Assembly: GCF_051860665.1 (NCBI RefSeq)
Contig: NZ_JBHYDM010000004.1
Coordinates: 186,001 to 250,000 of the forward strand
DNA length: 64,000 nucleotides
DNA from: Falsiroseomonas sp051860665
GTDB taxonomy: Bacteria; Pseudomonadota; Alphaproteobacteria; Acetobacterales; Acetobacteraceae
Reading direction: 5' to 3'
In this document: piece after piece, positions 15,733 to 23,769 of the stretch
Numbering within the stretch: the stretch's first letter is position 1
Layout of the letters: every line of letters begins with the position of its first letter
Translations under genes and position numbers: made by a program
Notes under the pieces: generated by a model
The model's database searches: none
The model's input: the letters and a program-made list of their open reading frames with translations, nothing else
What the model was told of the DNA's origin: nothing

Positions 15733-18048
15733 TCAGCACGCTGAGCGGCGCAGTGCCCGCCAGACCTGTTCGGCAGTGGCCGGCAGGTCGACGCGCCCTG
15801 CCACGCCAGCTCGCGCAAGCGCGTCGGCGACGGCGTTCGATACCGCGGCGAGCGAGCCCGTAACGCCGGACTCGCCCGCGCCCTTCACGCCGAGCGGATT
15901 GCTGCGGGCAGGAACCTCGTGCAGCGCCACCTGCATCGGCGGCAGATCGGATGCGCGCGGCATCGCGTAGTCCATGAACGAGCCCGACAGCAGCTGCCCG
16001 TCGAGGTCATAGACGATGCGCTCCGCAATCGCCTGGCCCAGGCCCTGCGCAATCCCGCCCTGCACCTGGCCGTGCACGATGTCCGCATTGATGACCACGC
16101 CGACATCGTCCACCGCGACATATCGATCCACCGTGATCGCCCCCGTGTCGGGGTCGATCTCGACCTCGCAAATGTGGCAGCCATTGGGGAAGTTCAGATC
16201 CTCGGCGTCGAAGTCGCCGGTCGAATCGAGTTTCGCCGGCAAGTCGTCCGGGATCCCCGGCCGCTCGTGCAGCCAGCGCGCGAGGTCCAGCAGGCCGATA
16301 CGGCGATCGGTGCCGACCACCTGGAAATGGCCGGCTTCGAAATGGAGGTCGGCCTCTGCCACCTCGAGATTGTGCGCGGCGAGGGCGCGCGCCTTCCTCA
16401 GGACCTGCTCGCACGACAGCGCCAGGGCCGAGCCGGCCATCAGCAGCGAGCGCGAGGCTATCGAGGCCAGGCCGCGGGGCACATCGCGGCTGTCGCCCTG
16501 CCGCAGCCGCACGAGGTCCAGCGGAACACCCAGGCGTCCCGAGACGAGTTGGGCGAAACTGGTCTCGTGCCCCTGGCCGCTCGACTGGGTGGCGACGACC
16601 AGGTCTATGCCGCCATCCTCGGCGAAGCGGATCTCTGCGCTCTCATAAAGCAGGCCGCCGACGCATTCGAGGAAGCAGCAGAGGCCGCGCCCGCGCAGGC
16701 GTCCCGCGGCCCGCGCGGCGGCCTCGCGGGCCGGGAAGGCGTCCCAGTCCGCCAGAGCCAGCGCCTTGTCCAGGACCGCCTCGAAATCGCCGCTGTCGTA
16801 CAACCGCCCGGCGGGGGACCGGTAGGGCATGGCGGAGGCCGGGATCAGGTTCTGGCGGCGCAACGCGACCGGGTCGCGCCCCGTCTCGCGCGCAGCGGCG
16901 TCCACCAGGCTTTCCATGACAAGGGCCGCCGCCTCGCGCCCCGCACCACGATAGGGGCCTGTCGAGGCGGTGTTGGTGAAGACCAGCCGCACGGTCACGT
17001 CGATCGCCGGTGTCCGGTAGACGAGCGGCAGGCCATTGGTGGTGTTGCGAATGGTGACATAGGGGCCGTGCACCGAGTAGTAGGCGCCCATCGCGTCCAG
17101 CACGCTGAGCCGGACGCCCAGGAAGTGACCGGCCTCGTCGAGCGCCAGCTCGGCCTCCATCACCGCGTCACGGCCATGATTGTCGGACAGAAGATGCTCG
17201 GCGCGGGTTCCGCGCCATTTCACCGGACGGCCGAGCGCGCGCGCCGCGTGCAGGATGGCGATGTCCTCGGGGTAGGGCTGTTCCTTCACGCCGAAGGCGC
17301 CGCCAACGTCGTGCGTGAAGACGAGCATCCGCTCCCGAGGGACCTTGAAGGTGTGCTCTGCGAGCACGCGCAGCATGTACTGCACGCCTTGGCTCGCACA
17401 GATCAGGCTCCAGGCCTCGGTCGCGGGATCGAAGGAGGCGATCGCGGTGCGCGGCTCGATCGGGTTCGCGATCACCCGGTTGTTCACCAGGCGCAGCCGC
17501 GTGACATGGGCGGCGCGGGCAAAGGCGGCCGCCACGGCCGCCGCATCCCCGCCGTGCCAGGTCAGGCCGATATTGTCAGGCGCGGCATCCCAGACACGCG
17601 GCGCGCCGGGCGCGACGGCCGCGGCGGTGTCCACCGCCGCAGGCAGCGGCTCGATATCCGGGCGCACGAGTTCCGCCGCATCCTCCGCCTGGGCGCGGGT
17701 CTCGGCCACGACGAGCGCCACGGGCTCACCGACATGCCGCACCCGCCCGTGTGCGAGCGCCGGACGCGGCGCCTCGTTGGGCGTCGGCATGTTGAAGCCC
17801 GGCATCGGCAGGTAGGGGATCGGGCCGATCCCCGCGGCGAGCAGGTCGGCGGCGGTGAACACGCCGAGCACGCCGGGCGCCGTGCCTGCCTCCTCGGTCT
17901 CGATCCCGCGCAGCAGGCCGTGCGCGAAGGGGGAGCGCACGAACACCGCATGGGCCTGGCCCGCCAGGTCGATATCGTCGGCGAAGACGCCGCGGCCGGT
18001 CAAAAGGCGTGCATCCTCGCGCCGGCGGGGGGGGCGGGAGAGGCTCAT
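15733..18048 (-). CDS. molybdenum hydroxylase large subunit (xanthine dehydrogenase/CoxL family), lone subunit
   Basis: A 771-residue molybdopterin-binding subunit. It begins PPRRREDARLLTGRGVFADD, typical of the CoxL/xanthine dehydrogenase large chain. Cofactor-site motifs seen: DVGGAFGVKEQ (FGxK-type loop), TGPYRGAGR, QSSGQGHETSFAQ and, near the C-terminus, GVKGAGESGVTG with the catalytic Glu. The partner 2Fe-2S and FAD subunits are not encoded nearby, so electrons must leave via proteins made elsewhere. Start ATG 18048 preferred over 18174, which would begin inside the putative operator. Substrate unknown; context suggests an N-heterocycle. Confidence 0.9.
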   Translation of the reverse strand: MSLSRPPRRREDARLLTGRGVFADDIDLAGQAHAVFVRSPFAHGLLRGIETEEAGTAPGVLGVFTAADLLAAGIGPIPYLPMPGFNMPTPNEAPRPALAHGRVRHVGEPVALVVAETRAQAEDAAELVRPDIEPLPAAVDTAAAVAPGAPRVWDAAPDNIGLTWHGGDAAAVAAAFARAAHVTRLRLVNNRVIANPIEPRTAIASFDPATEAWSLICASQGVQYMLRVLAEHTFKVPRERMLVFTHDVGGAFGVKEQPYPEDIAILHAARALGRPVKWRGTRAEHLLSDNHGRDAVMEAELALDEAGHFLGVRLSVLDAMGAYYSVHGPYVTIRNTTNGLPLVYRTPAIDVTVRLVFTNTASTGPYRGAGREAAALVMESLVDAAARETGRDPVALRRQNLIPASAMPYRSPAGRLYDSGDFEAVLDKALALADWDAFPAREAAARAAGRLRGRGLCCFLECVGGLLYESAEIRFAEDGGIDLVVATQSSGQGHETSFAQLVSGRLGVPLDLVRLRQGDSRDVPRGLASIASRSLLMAGSALALSCEQVLRKARALAAHNLEVAEADLHFEAGHFQVVGTDRRIGLLDLARWLHERPGIPDDLPAKLDSTGDFDAEDLNFPNGCHICEVEIDPDTGAITVDRYVAVDDVGVVINADIVHGQVQGGIAQGLGQAIAERIVYDLDGQLLSGSFMDYAMPRASDLPPMQVALHEVPARSNPLGVKGAGESGVTGSLAAVSNAVADALARAGVAGRVDLPATAEQVWRALRRSAC

Positions 18049-18154
18049 CGGCCGTGCCCGGCCTTCGGGCGGGGCGGCACGATCGGCGGATGGTTCGGGC
18101 GATGGCGCGGCATGACGCTTTCCTCCGCCTGTCGCCTGGGCGGCGCGGTGCGGC

Positions 18155-18174
18155 TTGATTAAGTGGTTAGTCAA
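18155..18174. promoter_or_regulatory. operator-like dyad upstream of the molybdenum hydroxylase gene
   Basis: TTGATTAAGTGGTTAGTCAA, a 20-bp dyad with one mismatched pair (TTGATTAA/TTAGTCAA arms). Its reverse complement matches 17 of 20 bases of a site at 19049-19068. It lies between the divergent hydroxylase and TetR genes, a natural binding site for the TetR protein. Confidence 0.65.
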
Positions 18175-18261
18175 ATTTCTAGCCAGGCAACCCGAACTCG
18201 GTCAAGCCTATAGGGCGGCGCGACTTGCGCGACGGGACGTAAGCGGGAATAGACAAGCGGC

Positions 18262-19011
18262 ATGCAGCCAGATTCAACCAAGCGGCGCGGCCGCAGGAAG
18301 GCCGACGGCGGGCCGGGCGCCGACGCGGCGGCAGCCAGGCCGGGCACGCGCTCGGCGGAGGCGCAGCCGGCGCGCGTCCCTGGCGAGACACAGCGGCGCA
18401 TCCTGGCATGCGCCCGCATCGAATTCGCGGAGAAGGGATTCGCAGGCGCCCGCACCGAGAGCATCGTCCGCGCCGCGGGCGTGAACCCGAACCTCCTCTA
18501 CCACTACTTCGGCTCCAAGGAGCGACTGTTCGTCGCAGTCATGGAGGAAGTCTACGGGGATGTCCGTTCCCACCACGGTGACCTGGAACTGGAGGAGCTG
18601 AGCCCGGAAGAGGCCATCCGCCGGCTGACCGAGGCGACCTTCGACCTCTTCGTCGCCTCGGACGACGTCATCCGGCTTCTCTCCACCGAGAACATCCACC
18701 ACGCGGAGCATATCCGCGATTCGCAGCGGATCGCGCACCTCTATGATCCGCTCCTGGCGCTCATCGAGCGCCAGCTGGTGCGTGGGCGGGAGCAGGGCGT
18801 GTTCCGCGCCGAAGTGGATGCCCAGGAGCTCTTCATCACCATCACCGGCCTTTCCTACTTCTATCTCTCGAACCGCCACACGCTCGGCGTCATCCTCAGG
18901 ACCGATCTGAGCGCGCGCACGCGCCGCGAGCGCAGGCGGCGGCACATCGTGGATGTCGTCCTGACCTATCTGCGGCACGGTGACGACGGCGCGCGACGCC
19001 TTCCCCGCTGA
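18262..19011 (+). CDS. TetR/AcrR-family transcriptional regulator
   Basis: A 249-residue repressor. After a basic, low-complexity N-terminal tail of about 40 residues comes the TetR helix-turn-helix: RRILACARIEFAEKGFAGA, ESIVRAAGVNPNLLYHYFGSKERLF. The C-terminal ligand domain ends in basic residues. It is divergent from the hydroxylase gene and directly precedes the ABC transporter genes. Two near-identical dyads, one on each side of the gene, make it the likely regulator of both units. Effector unknown; probably the transported or oxidised compound. Confidence 0.92.
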   Translation: MQPDSTKRRGRRKADGGPGADAAAARPGTRSAEAQPARVPGETQRRILACARIEFAEKGFAGARTESIVRAAGVNPNLLYHYFGSKERLFVAVMEEVYGDVRSHHGDLELEELSPEEAIRRLTEATFDLFVASDDVIRLLSTENIHHAEHIRDSQRIAHLYDPLLALIERQLVRGREQGVFRAEVDAQELFITITGLSYFYLSNRHTLGVILRTDLSARTRRERRRRHIVDVVLTYLRHGDDGARRLPR

Positions 19012-19048
19012 CCGAGGCGCTTGACCGCGCCCGCGGCGCGTGAATAGA

Positions 19049-19068
19049 TTGACTAACTACTTAATTGA
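19049..19068. promoter_or_regulatory. operator-like site upstream of the ABC transporter genes
   Basis: TTGACTAACTACTTAATTGA, 61 bases before the receptor start codon. It matches 17 of 20 positions of the reverse complement of the dyad at 18155-18174, in an otherwise GC-rich region, so it is probably the second binding site of the neighbouring TetR protein. Confidence 0.65.
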
Positions 19069-19129
19069 ACCGCCGGACACGGCCACGATCGAGCAAGCGG
19101 CACCAAGCCGCCAAATGGAGGGACATGTC

Positions 19130-20131
19130 ATGAGGAAGTGGCTTGCGGCCGCCGTCGCCGTGGTCGGTATGCAGATCGCCCAGCCCGTCGCGGCGCAGGA
19201 TCGCGTCACCCTCGTGCTGAACTGGACGCCTTCGGGCGACCATGCGCCGCTCTACTACGCGATCCAGCAGGGCTGGTACCGCGCCGCCGGCGCCGATGTC
19301 CGGCTCGAGATCGCGCGCGGCTCCGGCGCCTCCGCCGCGCGGGTCGGCGCCGGCGCGGAGATGGGGATCTCCGACCTCGGCTCGGTCATGGTGGCGCGCG
19401 GCGCGGGCGCGGACATCGCGGCGGTGATGAACATCTTCGCCAACTCGCCGCAGGGCTTCTACTGGCTGCGCTCCTCCGGCATCAACTCGGTGCGCGACTT
19501 CGCGGGGCGGCGCCTCGGCAATCCGCCTGGCGATGCGGCGCGGGTGATGTGGCCTGCCATCGCGCGGCGGATGGGCATGGACCCGAACGCGGTGACCTGG
19601 GTGAACATCAATCCCGCCGCCAAGCCGGCCGCGCTGCTCTCCCGCCAGGTCGAAGGCACGACCTTCTTCTACAACTACCACTACATCATGGAACGCGAGG
19701 TCGGCGCCGATCTCGGCTTCGCATCCTGGCGCTCGCTCGGGCTCAATCTCTACGGCAACAGCCTGATCGCCAATGACCGCTTCCTGCGCGAGAAGGCGGA
19801 TGTCGCGCGCGCCGTGGTGCGCGTGACGCAGCGGGCCTATCTGCACTGCGTCGCCACGCCCCAGCCCTGCGTCGCGGCCATGGCGGCGGCCGTCTCCGGG
19901 ATCAAGCCGGAGGAGGAGGTCCAGAACTGGAACCTGACCGTCTCCGCGCTGTTCGACGACGAGGCCTTCCGCAGCCAGGCCTTCGGCTGGTTCGTGCCGG
20001 AGCGCGTGCGCGCCGACCTTGCCGTGGTGCGGGAGACCTTCGAGCTCCAGCGCCCCTTCGAGGCGGAGGCGGTCGCGACGAACGCGCTGCTCGACACCAC
20101 GATGCGGCTGCCGGCGCGGCGCGCAAACTGA
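19130..20131 (+). CDS. ABC transporter substrate-binding protein, NMT1/SsuA/ThiY-like
   Basis: A 333-residue periplasmic receptor. Signal peptide MRKWLAAAVAVVGMQIAQPVAA, then VTLVLNWTPSGDHAPLYYAIQQGWYRAAGADV, the signature of NMT1/ThiY-type receptors (N-formyl-aminopyrimidine, sulfonate and related small molecules), and GISDLGSVMVARGAGADI. Start ATG 19130 has GGAGGGAC upstream; a GTG at 19040 would lie before the operator-like site. First gene of receptor-permease-ATPase, followed by a deacetylase-like hydrolase. The ligand is probably a small heterocycle or amide, which is inference. Confidence 0.9.
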   Translation: MRKWLAAAVAVVGMQIAQPVAAQDRVTLVLNWTPSGDHAPLYYAIQQGWYRAAGADVRLEIARGSGASAARVGAGAEMGISDLGSVMVARGAGADIAAVMNIFANSPQGFYWLRSSGINSVRDFAGRRLGNPPGDAARVMWPAIARRMGMDPNAVTWVNINPAAKPAALLSRQVEGTTFFYNYHYIMEREVGADLGFASWRSLGLNLYGNSLIANDRFLREKADVARAVVRVTQRAYLHCVATPQPCVAAMAAAVSGIKPEEEVQNWNLTVSALFDDEAFRSQAFGWFVPERVRADLAVVRETFELQRPFEAEAVATNALLDTTMRLPARRAN

Positions 20132-20140
20132 GGCCCCACG

Positions 20141-20902
20141 ATGCCGTCGAAGACGCTTCGGATGGCGGGCATCGCGGTGCTCGCCCACCTGCTGGCCGTG
20201 ATGGCGTGGCACCTCGCGGTGGAGATCGGCCGCGTGCCCGCCTTCATCCTGCCCTCGCCAGCGGCCACCTTCGCGACGCTGGGGAATGCCCGCTACGACT
20301 GGTGGACCAACACCGCCGTCACGGCGATCGAGATCATCGGCGGCTTCCTGCTGGCGACGGTGCTCGGCGTGCTCTTCGCGCTGCTCTTCACCTGGAGCAG
20401 GCTCGGCCTCACGCTGCTCATGCCGCTGCTGATCACGTTCAACATGATCCCCAAGGTCGCGCTCGGCCCGCTTGTCATCGTCTGGATGAGCTACGGCATC
20501 GTGACCAATATCGTGATCGCCTTCGCCATCGCCTTCTTCCCGATCCTGCTGACCACCCTCCGCGGCTTGCGGGAGACCGAGCCCGAGCTGCTTGAGCTGG
20601 TGCGCGCCATCCACGCCACCCGCTGGCAGGTCTTCCTCAAGATCCAGTTGCCCGGCGCGCTTCCCTATCTGTTCTCCGGCATGAAGGTGGGTTCGGTCCT
20701 GGCGGTTGCCGGTGCGATCGTGGGCGAGTTCATCGGCTCCGAGCTCGGGCTCGGCTACCTGATGCTGCAGGTGCAGGTCCGGCTCGACACGGCGGCGATG
20801 ATGATGGCCGTGCTGCTGATCAGCCTGATCGGAATCATCCTCTACGGTCTCGTTTCGGCGCTCGAGGCGCTGGTGGTGGTGCGCGATGCACGCGTCGGCT
20901 GA
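20141..20902 (+). CDS. ABC transporter permease (SsuC/ThiX-like)
   Basis: A 253-residue inner-membrane permease of the BPD_transp_1 family with six predicted helices. The EAA-type cytoplasmic loop is seen in LELVRAIHATRWQVFLKIQLPGALPYLFSGMKVG. Start ATG 20141 follows the receptor stop by 9 bp. The 3' end overlaps the ATPase start by 17 bp, so the two are translationally coupled. Confidence 0.93.
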   Translation: MPSKTLRMAGIAVLAHLLAVMAWHLAVEIGRVPAFILPSPAATFATLGNARYDWWTNTAVTAIEIIGGFLLATVLGVLFALLFTWSRLGLTLLMPLLITFNMIPKVALGPLVIVWMSYGIVTNIVIAFAIAFFPILLTTLRGLRETEPELLELVRAIHATRWQVFLKIQLPGALPYLFSGMKVGSVLAVAGAIVGEFIGSELGLGYLMLQVQVRLDTAAMMMAVLLISLIGIILYGLVSALEALVVVRDARVG

Positions 20903-21692
20903 ACCCGCGCATGGACAGGCGGCACAGGCCGCGCCCTTCATCACGCTGCGCAACGTCGCCAAGACCTTCGTGCGCGACGCCACCGCCTTCAAGGCGCTGT
21001 CGGACGCCAGCTTCGACGTGCGGGCCGGTGAGTTCGTCTCCCTGGTCGGCCCCTCGGGTTGCGGCAAGAGCACGCTGCTGAGGATCCTTGCGGGCCTGCT
21101 GACCGCGGACGAGGGCTCCATCGTATCCATCGGCGGGCCGGGCAACCCCTTCACGCCCGGCCGCGACGTCGGCATCGCCTTTCAGCAGCCGCTGCTGCTG
21201 AAATGGCGGCGGGTGGTCGAGAACGTGATGCTGCCGGCCGAGATCCTGGGCCTGCCGCTGCGCGAAAGCCGTGAGCGCGCGCGCGACCTGCTCGATCTCG
21301 TCGGCCTGCTGCAGGCCGAGCGCAAGTATCCTTATGAGCTGTCGGGCGGCATGCAGCAGCGCGTCGCGATCGCGCGCGCGCTGGTGCACGATCCGAAGCT
21401 CGTGCTGATGGACGAGCCCTTCGGCGCACTCGATGCCCTGACACGGGAACGGATGAACGTCGAGCTGCTGCGCATCTGGGAGAAGAGCGGCAAGACCATC
21501 GTGCTCGTGACGCACGGGATCGGCGAGGCGGTCTTCCTGGGGCAGCGCGTCGTCGTCCTCACCGCGGGCCCGGCGCGCATGGCCGCGGATATCCCGATCG
21601 ATCTCCCGCCGCGCCGCACGCTGGAGCTCAAGACCAGCGAGGCCTTCGGCGCCTACTCCCGCCATATCTACGGTCTTCTCGGCATGAGCTGA
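20886..21692 (+). CDS. ABC transporter ATP-binding protein (SsuB/TauB-like)
   Basis: A 268-residue ATPase that powers the preceding permease. Walker A GPSGCGKST, Q-loop FQQPLLLKW, signature LSGGMQQRVAIARAL, Walker B LVLMDEPFGALDAL and H-switch VTHGIGEAV are all intact. The C-terminus lacks any extra regulatory domain. It is 17 bp overlapping with the permease. Confidence 0.95.
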   Translation: MHASAEPAHGQAAQAAPFITLRNVAKTFVRDATAFKALSDASFDVRAGEFVSLVGPSGCGKSTLLRILAGLLTADEGSIVSIGGPGNPFTPGRDVGIAFQQPLLLKWRRVVENVMLPAEILGLPLRESRERARDLLDLVGLLQAERKYPYELSGGMQQRVAIARALVHDPKLVLMDEPFGALDALTRERMNVELLRIWEKSGKTIVLVTHGIGEAVFLGQRVVVLTAGPARMAADIPIDLPPRRTLELKTSEAFGAYSRHIYGLLGMS

Positions 21693-21771
21693 GCGCGCGC
21701 GCGGCATCGGGACGCCGCGCAATCCCATCGTCGCCGGCTGACCTGCCGGCTGAATCATGAAGGAGGACAGG

Positions 21772-22677
21772 ATGGAACCGGCAGCAGGACAGGCGACGAC
21801 GATCTGGCGCCCGACCGAGGCGTACCGCTTCCCGGGCGGGGCGCGCGTCGGCATCGTGTTCAACATCGCCTATGAGGGCTGGTCACCCGGCCAGGTGCCG
21901 GGCATCGGCCCGATGGGAAACCCGCTCAAGCCCGGCTTCTACGACGCGAACGCGGCGTCGTGGGGCATGTACGGTGCCGTGCGTGGCATCTGGCGCGCGC
22001 TCGAGATCGCGGCCAGGAACGGCGTGAAGACGAGCGTCATGACGAATGGCGTTCTCGCCGAGCATTGGCCGGAGACGATCCGCGCGATCCACCAGGGCGG
22101 CCACGAGATCGTCGCGCATTCCTACGGCATGGACGTGATCCCGGTCTATCTCGACGAGGCCGGCCAGCGCGAGAATATCCGCCGCACCACGGGCCTGATT
22201 TCCGACGTCACCGGCGCGGCTCCGATCGGCTGGATCAGCCCCCGCGGGACCGGGAGCCCGATCCATGTCCGCCTCCTCGCGGAGGCCGGCTACACGCATC
22301 ATGGCGACTGCAACGACGACGATCTGCCGCACCTTGCCGTCGAGGCGGGCGGCGCGGAGATCGTCGGGATCCCGCTGATCATGGATGTGAACGACCTGCC
22401 GAGCGCGATCCGCTACGGGAACAATGCGCGTGCCATGCTTGAGCAGTTCCAGGACGCCTTCGCGGCCCTGCGCGAACGCGAGACGCGGCCGGCGGTGCTG
22501 GATGTGACGATCCACACGCATGTCTACGGCCGGCCCGCCGGGGCCTGGGTCTTCGACGAGATCATGCGGATCGTCAAGGCGAGCCCGGATGTCTGGACCG
22601 GCACGCGCGCCGAGCTGGCCGCGCATATCCGGGCCGAGAGGGCGGGGCTGGTGCGCTGCGGCGGAAGCAGCGCGTGA
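21772..22677 (+). CDS. polysaccharide deacetylase-fold hydrolase, PuuE/allantoinase-like
   Basis: A 301-residue NodB-fold protein. The classic metal-binding FDD is replaced by VFNIAYEGW, as in the PuuE allantoinase/cyclic-imidase branch, and the His motif is GHEIVAHSYGMDV. A GWISPRGTGS stretch and HTHVYGRP near the C-terminus complete the pattern. It probably hydrolyses a cyclic amide or N-acyl group rather than a glycan. Start ATG 21772 has AAGGAGG 5 bases upstream; ATG 21757 would include that site. It follows the transporter operon and overlaps the next receptor by 4 bp. Confidence 0.8.
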   Translation: MEPAAGQATTIWRPTEAYRFPGGARVGIVFNIAYEGWSPGQVPGIGPMGNPLKPGFYDANAASWGMYGAVRGIWRALEIAARNGVKTSVMTNGVLAEHWPETIRAIHQGGHEIVAHSYGMDVIPVYLDEAGQRENIRRTTGLISDVTGAAPIGWISPRGTGSPIHVRLLAEAGYTHHGDCNDDDLPHLAVEAGGAEIVGIPLIMDVNDLPSAIRYGNNARAMLEQFQDAFAALRERETRPAVLDVTIHTHVYGRPAGAWVFDEIMRIVKASPDVWTGTRAELAAHIRAERAGLVRCGGSSA

Positions 22678-23636
22678 TCGGGCGTCGGCCGGTTCTGGGC
22701 GCCGCACTCGCGGTGCCTGCGCTCGGAACCACCTGGGCGCAGGGCAGCTGGCCCGACCGGCCCGTGCGCTTCGTCGTCGCCTTCGCCCCCGGCGGTCCGG
22801 CCGACATCATCGCAAGGCTGCTGGCCCATGCCCTGCGGGAGCTCTGGCCGCATCCGGTGCTCGTCGAGAATCGCGGCGGCGCGGGCGGCAATGTGGCGGC
22901 GCAGGCGGTCGGTCGTGCCGCCGCCGACGGCTACACGGCCCTGGTCACGACCAGCGCCTTCGCCGTGAATCCGAGCCTGTCCAGGAATGCGGGCTATCGG
23001 CCGGCCGACTTCGCCGTCGCCGCGCTGGTGGCCGGGACGGCCAATCTTTTCGCAGTGCGCGCGGAGAGCGAGATCCGGACGCTCGGCGATCTTGTCGCGC
23101 TCGGGCGACGGCGCCCGGTGAACTTCGGCTCCGCCGGCGTCGGCTCGACCCCGCACCTCTCGGCGGAGAACCTGCTGAAGCGTGTCGCCGGCGTCGAAGC
23201 CCAGCACATCCCCTATGCCGGTGCCGGCCCGGCGATGACGGCACTGCTCGGCGGCCAGATCGATCTGACCAGCGTCGCGCTTCCGGCGGCCATCCAGATG
23301 GTGCAAGGCGGGCGGGCCCGCGGCCTTGCCGTCACCAGCGCCGCGCGGGTTCCGGCCCTGCCCGAGGTCCCGACGGTCACCGAGACGGGCTTCGGCTCCA
23401 TCGTGGATCTGACCTGGGTATGCCTGCTGTTCCCGGCGGCGGTGCCGGACGGGATACTCGAGCGTGTCAACGCCGATATCGGCCGCCTGCTGGCCCAGCC
23501 GGCCTTCCTCGCCCAGCTGGCCGCGACCGGTTTCGACCCCATCGGGGGGACGCGCGCGGAGGCGGGCCGCTATGTCGCGGACGAGATCCGGCGCTGGGCG
23601 GAGGTCGTCCAGGCACTCCGGCTTTCCATCGACTGA
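22674..23636 (+). CDS. Bug/TctC-family solute receptor, first copy
   Basis: A 320-residue extracytoplasmic receptor of the tripartite tricarboxylate family. A short signal region (VLGAALAVPALGTTWA) is followed by WPDRPVRFVVAFAPGGPADIIARLLA, the hallmark opening of Bug proteins, then VENRGGAGGNVAAQAV and AHIPYAG-type QHIPYAGAGPAMTALLGGQIDL. Start GTG 22674 overlaps the deacetylase stop (GTGA). TctA and TctB membrane genes are absent, as usual for the expanded Bug family. Ligand unknown, usually a carboxylate. Confidence 0.9.
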   Translation: MIGRRPVLGAALAVPALGTTWAQGSWPDRPVRFVVAFAPGGPADIIARLLAHALRELWPHPVLVENRGGAGGNVAAQAVGRAAADGYTALVTTSAFAVNPSLSRNAGYRPADFAVAALVAGTANLFAVRAESEIRTLGDLVALGRRRPVNFGSAGVGSTPHLSAENLLKRVAGVEAQHIPYAGAGPAMTALLGGQIDLTSVALPAAIQMVQGGRARGLAVTSAARVPALPEVPTVTETGFGSIVDLTWVCLLFPAAVPDGILERVNADIGRLLAQPAFLAQLAATGFDPIGGTRAEAGRYVADEIRRWAEVVQALRLSID

Positions 23637-23677
23637 CGGCTTGCGACGGAGCGTAGGCAGCGTCTACCCCCGCGCGC

Positions 23678-23743
23678 TGTCCCAGCAAGAATCGGTCGGA
23701 CTGTCCCTTCTGCACGGCCGCGTGGTGGGACACTCATGGGACA
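23678..23743. promoter_or_regulatory. clustered TGTCCCA/TGGGACA heptamers before the second Bug receptor
   Basis: Four heptamers lie in 66 bp: TGTCCCA (23678), TGTCCCT (23702), TGGGACA (23726) and TGGGACA (23737). The first pair is in inverse orientation to the second; the last two are 11 bp apart, one helical turn. They sit 27-92 bp before the receptor start, a plausible activator or repressor array. Regulator unknown. Confidence 0.5.
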
Positions 23744-23769
23744 ACGACAAGGTCTCAGGAGGGACGTCC

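Noticed and set aside
18155..18174. RutR site of the TTGACCA-NN-TGGTCAA form
   Set aside because: Symmetry is similar but the core bases and four-base spacing differ; the neighbouring TetR protein is the simpler candidate.
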